This document shows positions 62,054 to 64,000 of a DNA stretch of 64,000 bases, piece by piece. Every line of letters starts with the position of its first letter. Positions within the stretch are counted from its first letter, which is position 1. This stretch comes from Streptomyces pactum (GTDB lineage Bacteria > Actinomycetota > Actinomycetes > Streptomycetales > Streptomycetaceae): positions 372,001-436,000 of the forward strand of contig NZ_CP019724.1 of the NCBI RefSeq assembly GCF_002005225.1, in the 5' to 3' direction. The notes beneath the pieces are model-generated. The model saw only the letters and a list, made by a program, of their open reading frames with translations. It ran no database searches and had not been told where the DNA came from. Made by a program: the position numbers and the translations under genes.

Positions 62054-62106
62054 AGGCGCCCGGGTCCGTACCGAGGGGTACGGACCCGGTCGTGTTCCGG
62101 GCGCCT
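62054..62106 (+). promoter_or_regulatory. Structured leader of the DEAD-box helicase gene
   Basis: A perfect 12-bp hairpin (62061-62072 / 62077-62088, loop GAGG) is nested within a second complementary pair, AGGCGCCCGG (62054-62063) and CCGGGCGCCT (62097-62106). The outer pair overlaps the inner stem by three bases, so two alternative folds exist. The structure ends 5 nt before the AGGAGGG ribosome binding site (62111-62117). It may be a temperature- or helicase-responsive control element. Confidence 0.5.
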
Positions 62107-62126
62107 GATCAGGAGGGTTCCCCCGC

Positions 62127-63524
62127 ATGAACGCGAAGCCGTCGCCGGCCACCGGAGTTTCCCGGGCCGGCGAGTCCCAGTCCACGACGGCGCCACCGGA
62201 GCCGGCGGACCAGCCGCCGGTCACGCGTTTCGACGCGCTCGGACTTCCGCCGGCGCTGGTGCGGACGATGACCGGCCTGGGGGTGACCAGGCCCTTTCCG
62301 ATCCAGGCGGCGACCCTGCCCGACGCGCTGGCCGGCCGCGACGTCCTCGGCCGCGCGCGGACCGGCTCCGGCAAGACACTGGCCTTCGGGCTCGCCCTGC
62401 TCGTCAGGACCGCGGGGCGGCGTGCGGAGCCGAAGCGGCCGCTCGCGCTGGTCCTGGTGTCGACACGGGAACTCGCACAGCAGGTGAGTGACGCGCTGGC
62501 ACCGTATGCGCAGGCGCTGAACGTGCGACTGGCGACGGTGGTCGGCGGACTGGCGATCAACCGGCAGGCGGCGCTGCTGCGCGGCGGCGCCGAAGTGGTC
62601 GTCGCGACGCCGGGGCGGCTGGCCGACCTGGTGTCGCGCCGTGACTGCCATCTGAACGACGTGCGGATCACGGTGCTGGACGAGGCGGACCAGATGTGCG
62701 ACCTGGGCTTCCTGCCGCAGGTCACCGGCATTCTGGACCAGGTGCCCGCCGACGGGCAGCGGCTCCTCTTCTCGGCCACGCTCGACCGCGACGTCGACCA
62801 CTTGGTGCAAAGCCACCTGCACGACCCGGTGCTCGCGTCGGTCGACCCGGCGTCGGGCTCGGTCACGACGATGGAACACCACGTGCTGACCGTCCACCCC
62901 GCCGACAAGTACGCGACCGCGACCGAGATCGCCGCACGCGACGGCCGGGTGCTGATGTTCCTGGACACCAAGGCCGCGGTCGACCGGTTCACCCGCCACC
63001 TGCGGGCCAGCGGCGTGCGGGCCGCCGCCCTGCACAGCGGGAAGTCGCAGCCCCAGCGCACGCACACCCTCGCCCAGTTCGTGGAGGGCCAGGTCAGCGT
63101 GCTCGTGGCAACCAACGTCGCGGCGCGGGGCATCCACGTCGACGCGCTCGACCTCGTCGTCAACGTCGATCCGCCGGCCGACGCCAAGGACTACGTGCAC
63201 CGCGGCGGGCGCACGGCGCGCGCCGGACGGTCCGGGAGCGTGGTCACCCTGGTCACGCCCGACCAGCGGCGCGAGGTGAACCGGATGATGTCCGACGCGG
63301 GAGTCCGGCCGACCGTCACGGCGGTGCGCTCCGGCGAACAGAAACTCACCACCATCACCGGTGCGAGACGCCCGCCGACCGGGCCGCGGGCCGGCGACGG
63401 CAACGCCCCCTTCCGAGGTCTGGGCGACCGTTCGGGCCGTCCCGCGAAGGAGTCCCGCAGGACCGCCGAGGCCCGCAAGGCCGCCGAAGCCCGCGCGGCG
63501 GCCCGGGTACGCAAGGGCCGCTGA
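62127..63524 (+). CDS. DEAD-box RNA helicase
   Basis: A 465-residue helicase with all core motifs: Q motif RPFPIQAATLP, I ARTGSGKT near residue 80, Ia STRELAQQ, Ib ATPGRL, II VLDEADQM, III FSATLD, V ATNVAARGIHV and VI HRGGRTARAGRSG. It has a short disordered N-terminus (1-30) and a basic Arg/Ala-rich tail (ESRRTAEARKAAEARAAARV) typical of RNA-binding extensions. It unwinds RNA duplexes with ATP, probably in ribosome assembly or mRNA turnover under cold stress. AGGAGGG precedes ATG 62127 after a structured leader. Confidence 0.93.
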   Translation: MNAKPSPATGVSRAGESQSTTAPPEPADQPPVTRFDALGLPPALVRTMTGLGVTRPFPIQAATLPDALAGRDVLGRARTGSGKTLAFGLALLVRTAGRRAEPKRPLALVLVSTRELAQQVSDALAPYAQALNVRLATVVGGLAINRQAALLRGGAEVVVATPGRLADLVSRRDCHLNDVRITVLDEADQMCDLGFLPQVTGILDQVPADGQRLLFSATLDRDVDHLVQSHLHDPVLASVDPASGSVTTMEHHVLTVHPADKYATATEIAARDGRVLMFLDTKAAVDRFTRHLRASGVRAAALHSGKSQPQRTHTLAQFVEGQVSVLVATNVAARGIHVDALDLVVNVDPPADAKDYVHRGGRTARAGRSGSVVTLVTPDQRREVNRMMSDAGVRPTVTAVRSGEQKLTTITGARRPPTGPRAGDGNAPFRGLGDRSGRPAKESRRTAEARKAAEARAAARVRKGR

Positions 63525-63634
63525 CCGGGGGCGGGCCCGGCCGGGGCGGGCGAACGCCCCTGGGTAGGGTGAGTGGGGAAGCACCCGTGACAGGCCCCAT
63601 GAGAAGGCCCCTGCGGGCCGGACGAGGAGCGGAA

Positions 63635-64000
63635 TTGAGCGAGTCGGCGTCCATCGCCCTGCAACTAGAGATCGCCCGGGAACTGGAGGTCGCGGAGACC
63701 TTCGATGCCGAACGGGAGATCGAACGCCGAGTGGCCTTCCTGGCCGAGCGGCTGACCTCCACCGGTCTGCGCTCCCTCGTGCTCGGCATCAGCGGCGGTG
63801 TCGACTCGACCACCGCGGGCCGGCTGTGCCAGCTCGCCGTCGAGCGGGCACAGGCCGAGGGACACGAGGCGGCCTTCTACGCGATGCGGCTGCCTCACGG
63901 GATCCAGGCCGACGAGCACGACGCCCAGCTCGCGCTCTCCTTCATCAAGGCCGACCACGTGCTGACGGTGGACATCAAGCCGGCGAGCGACGCCGCGCTC
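63635..64000 (+). CDS. nadE: NAD+ synthetase NadE, 3' end outside window
   Basis: The first 122 codons are visible. TTG 63635 is preceded by GAGGAGC at good distance; the product begins ESASIALQLEIARELEVAE. The PP-loop LVLGISGGVDSTTAGRL lies near residue 50 and is followed by YAMRLPHGIQADEHDAQLA, as in ammonia-dependent NAD synthetases. It catalyses the last step of NAD+ synthesis from nicotinate adenine dinucleotide. No glutaminase domain precedes it. The gene continues beyond the right edge. Confidence 0.93.
   Translation, partial: MSESASIALQLEIARELEVAETFDAEREIERRVAFLAERLTSTGLRSLVLGISGGVDSTTAGRLCQLAVERAQAEGHEAAFYAMRLPHGIQADEHDAQLALSFIKADHVLTVDIKPASDAAL

Overview
The window is very GC-rich, with short operons, GTG/TTG starts and strong Shine-Dalgarno sequences. 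It carries actinobacterial signatures: a complete coelichelin-type siderophore cluster, DmdR/IdeR-like iron boxes, a DasR-like site before an AA10 polysaccharide monooxygenase, and several DUF families common in Streptomyces. It is almost certainly Streptomyces chromosome. The density of broken genes, an IS5-type element and accessory functions between about 10 and 35 kb suggests a chromosome-arm region; that placement is inference.

Layout. (1) 1-10.3 kb: a leftward, translationally coupled oleA-oleB-oleC set (thiolase-fold condensing enzyme, beta-lactone decarboxylase-type hydrolase, beta-lactone synthetase; oleC runs off the left edge), divergent from one large single-module reducing type I PKS (KS-AT-DH-degenerate cMT-ER-KR-ACP, no thioesterase) that ends in a strong hairpin. 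This is the most unusual part of the window. (2) 10.3-29 kb: small membrane and secreted proteins, a secreted GH43-type glycosidase behind a LacI-type palindrome, a SAM methyltransferase, an XRE-cupin regulator facing a broken flavoprotein gene, lipoproteins, an amidohydrolase-LuxR pair, an IS5-type transposase, a cold-shock-domain protein, and several decayed genes (ArsR, PPOX, SigE-type sigma factor, unknowns). (3) 29-34 kb: a GNAT acetyltransferase, a TetR/amidase divergon with a perfect palindromic operator, a VOC protein, a DmpA-type peptidase and a cytidine-deaminase-like enzyme. (4) 34.5-36 kb: an AA10 LPMO with a DasR-like site over its promoter, and a DinB-family protein.

(5) 36.2-59 kb: the whole coelichelin locus in canonical order: cchK (MbtH), cchJ (esterase), cchI and cchG (ABC exporter halves), cchH (trimodular NRPS), cchF/E/C/D (ferri-siderophore import), cchB (ornithine N5-hydroxylase) and cchA (formyltransferase). 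The ten-residue specificity codes of the three CchH A domains, read from the protein, are DINYWGGIGK, DFWNIGMVHK and DMENLGLINK: formyl-hydroxy-ornithine, threonine and hydroxy-ornithine. Iron-box-like sites precede each transcription unit. CchA and CchB make the modified ornithines, CchK and CchH assemble the peptide, CchG/CchI probably export it, CchF/C/D/E import the iron complex, and CchJ probably releases the iron.

(6) 59-64 kb: housekeeping and accessory genes: DUF5302, a VOC protein with a helical tail, a PGPGW membrane protein, an alpha/beta hydrolase behind two tandem palindromes, a DEAD-box helicase with a structured leader, and the start of nadE (NAD+ synthetase).
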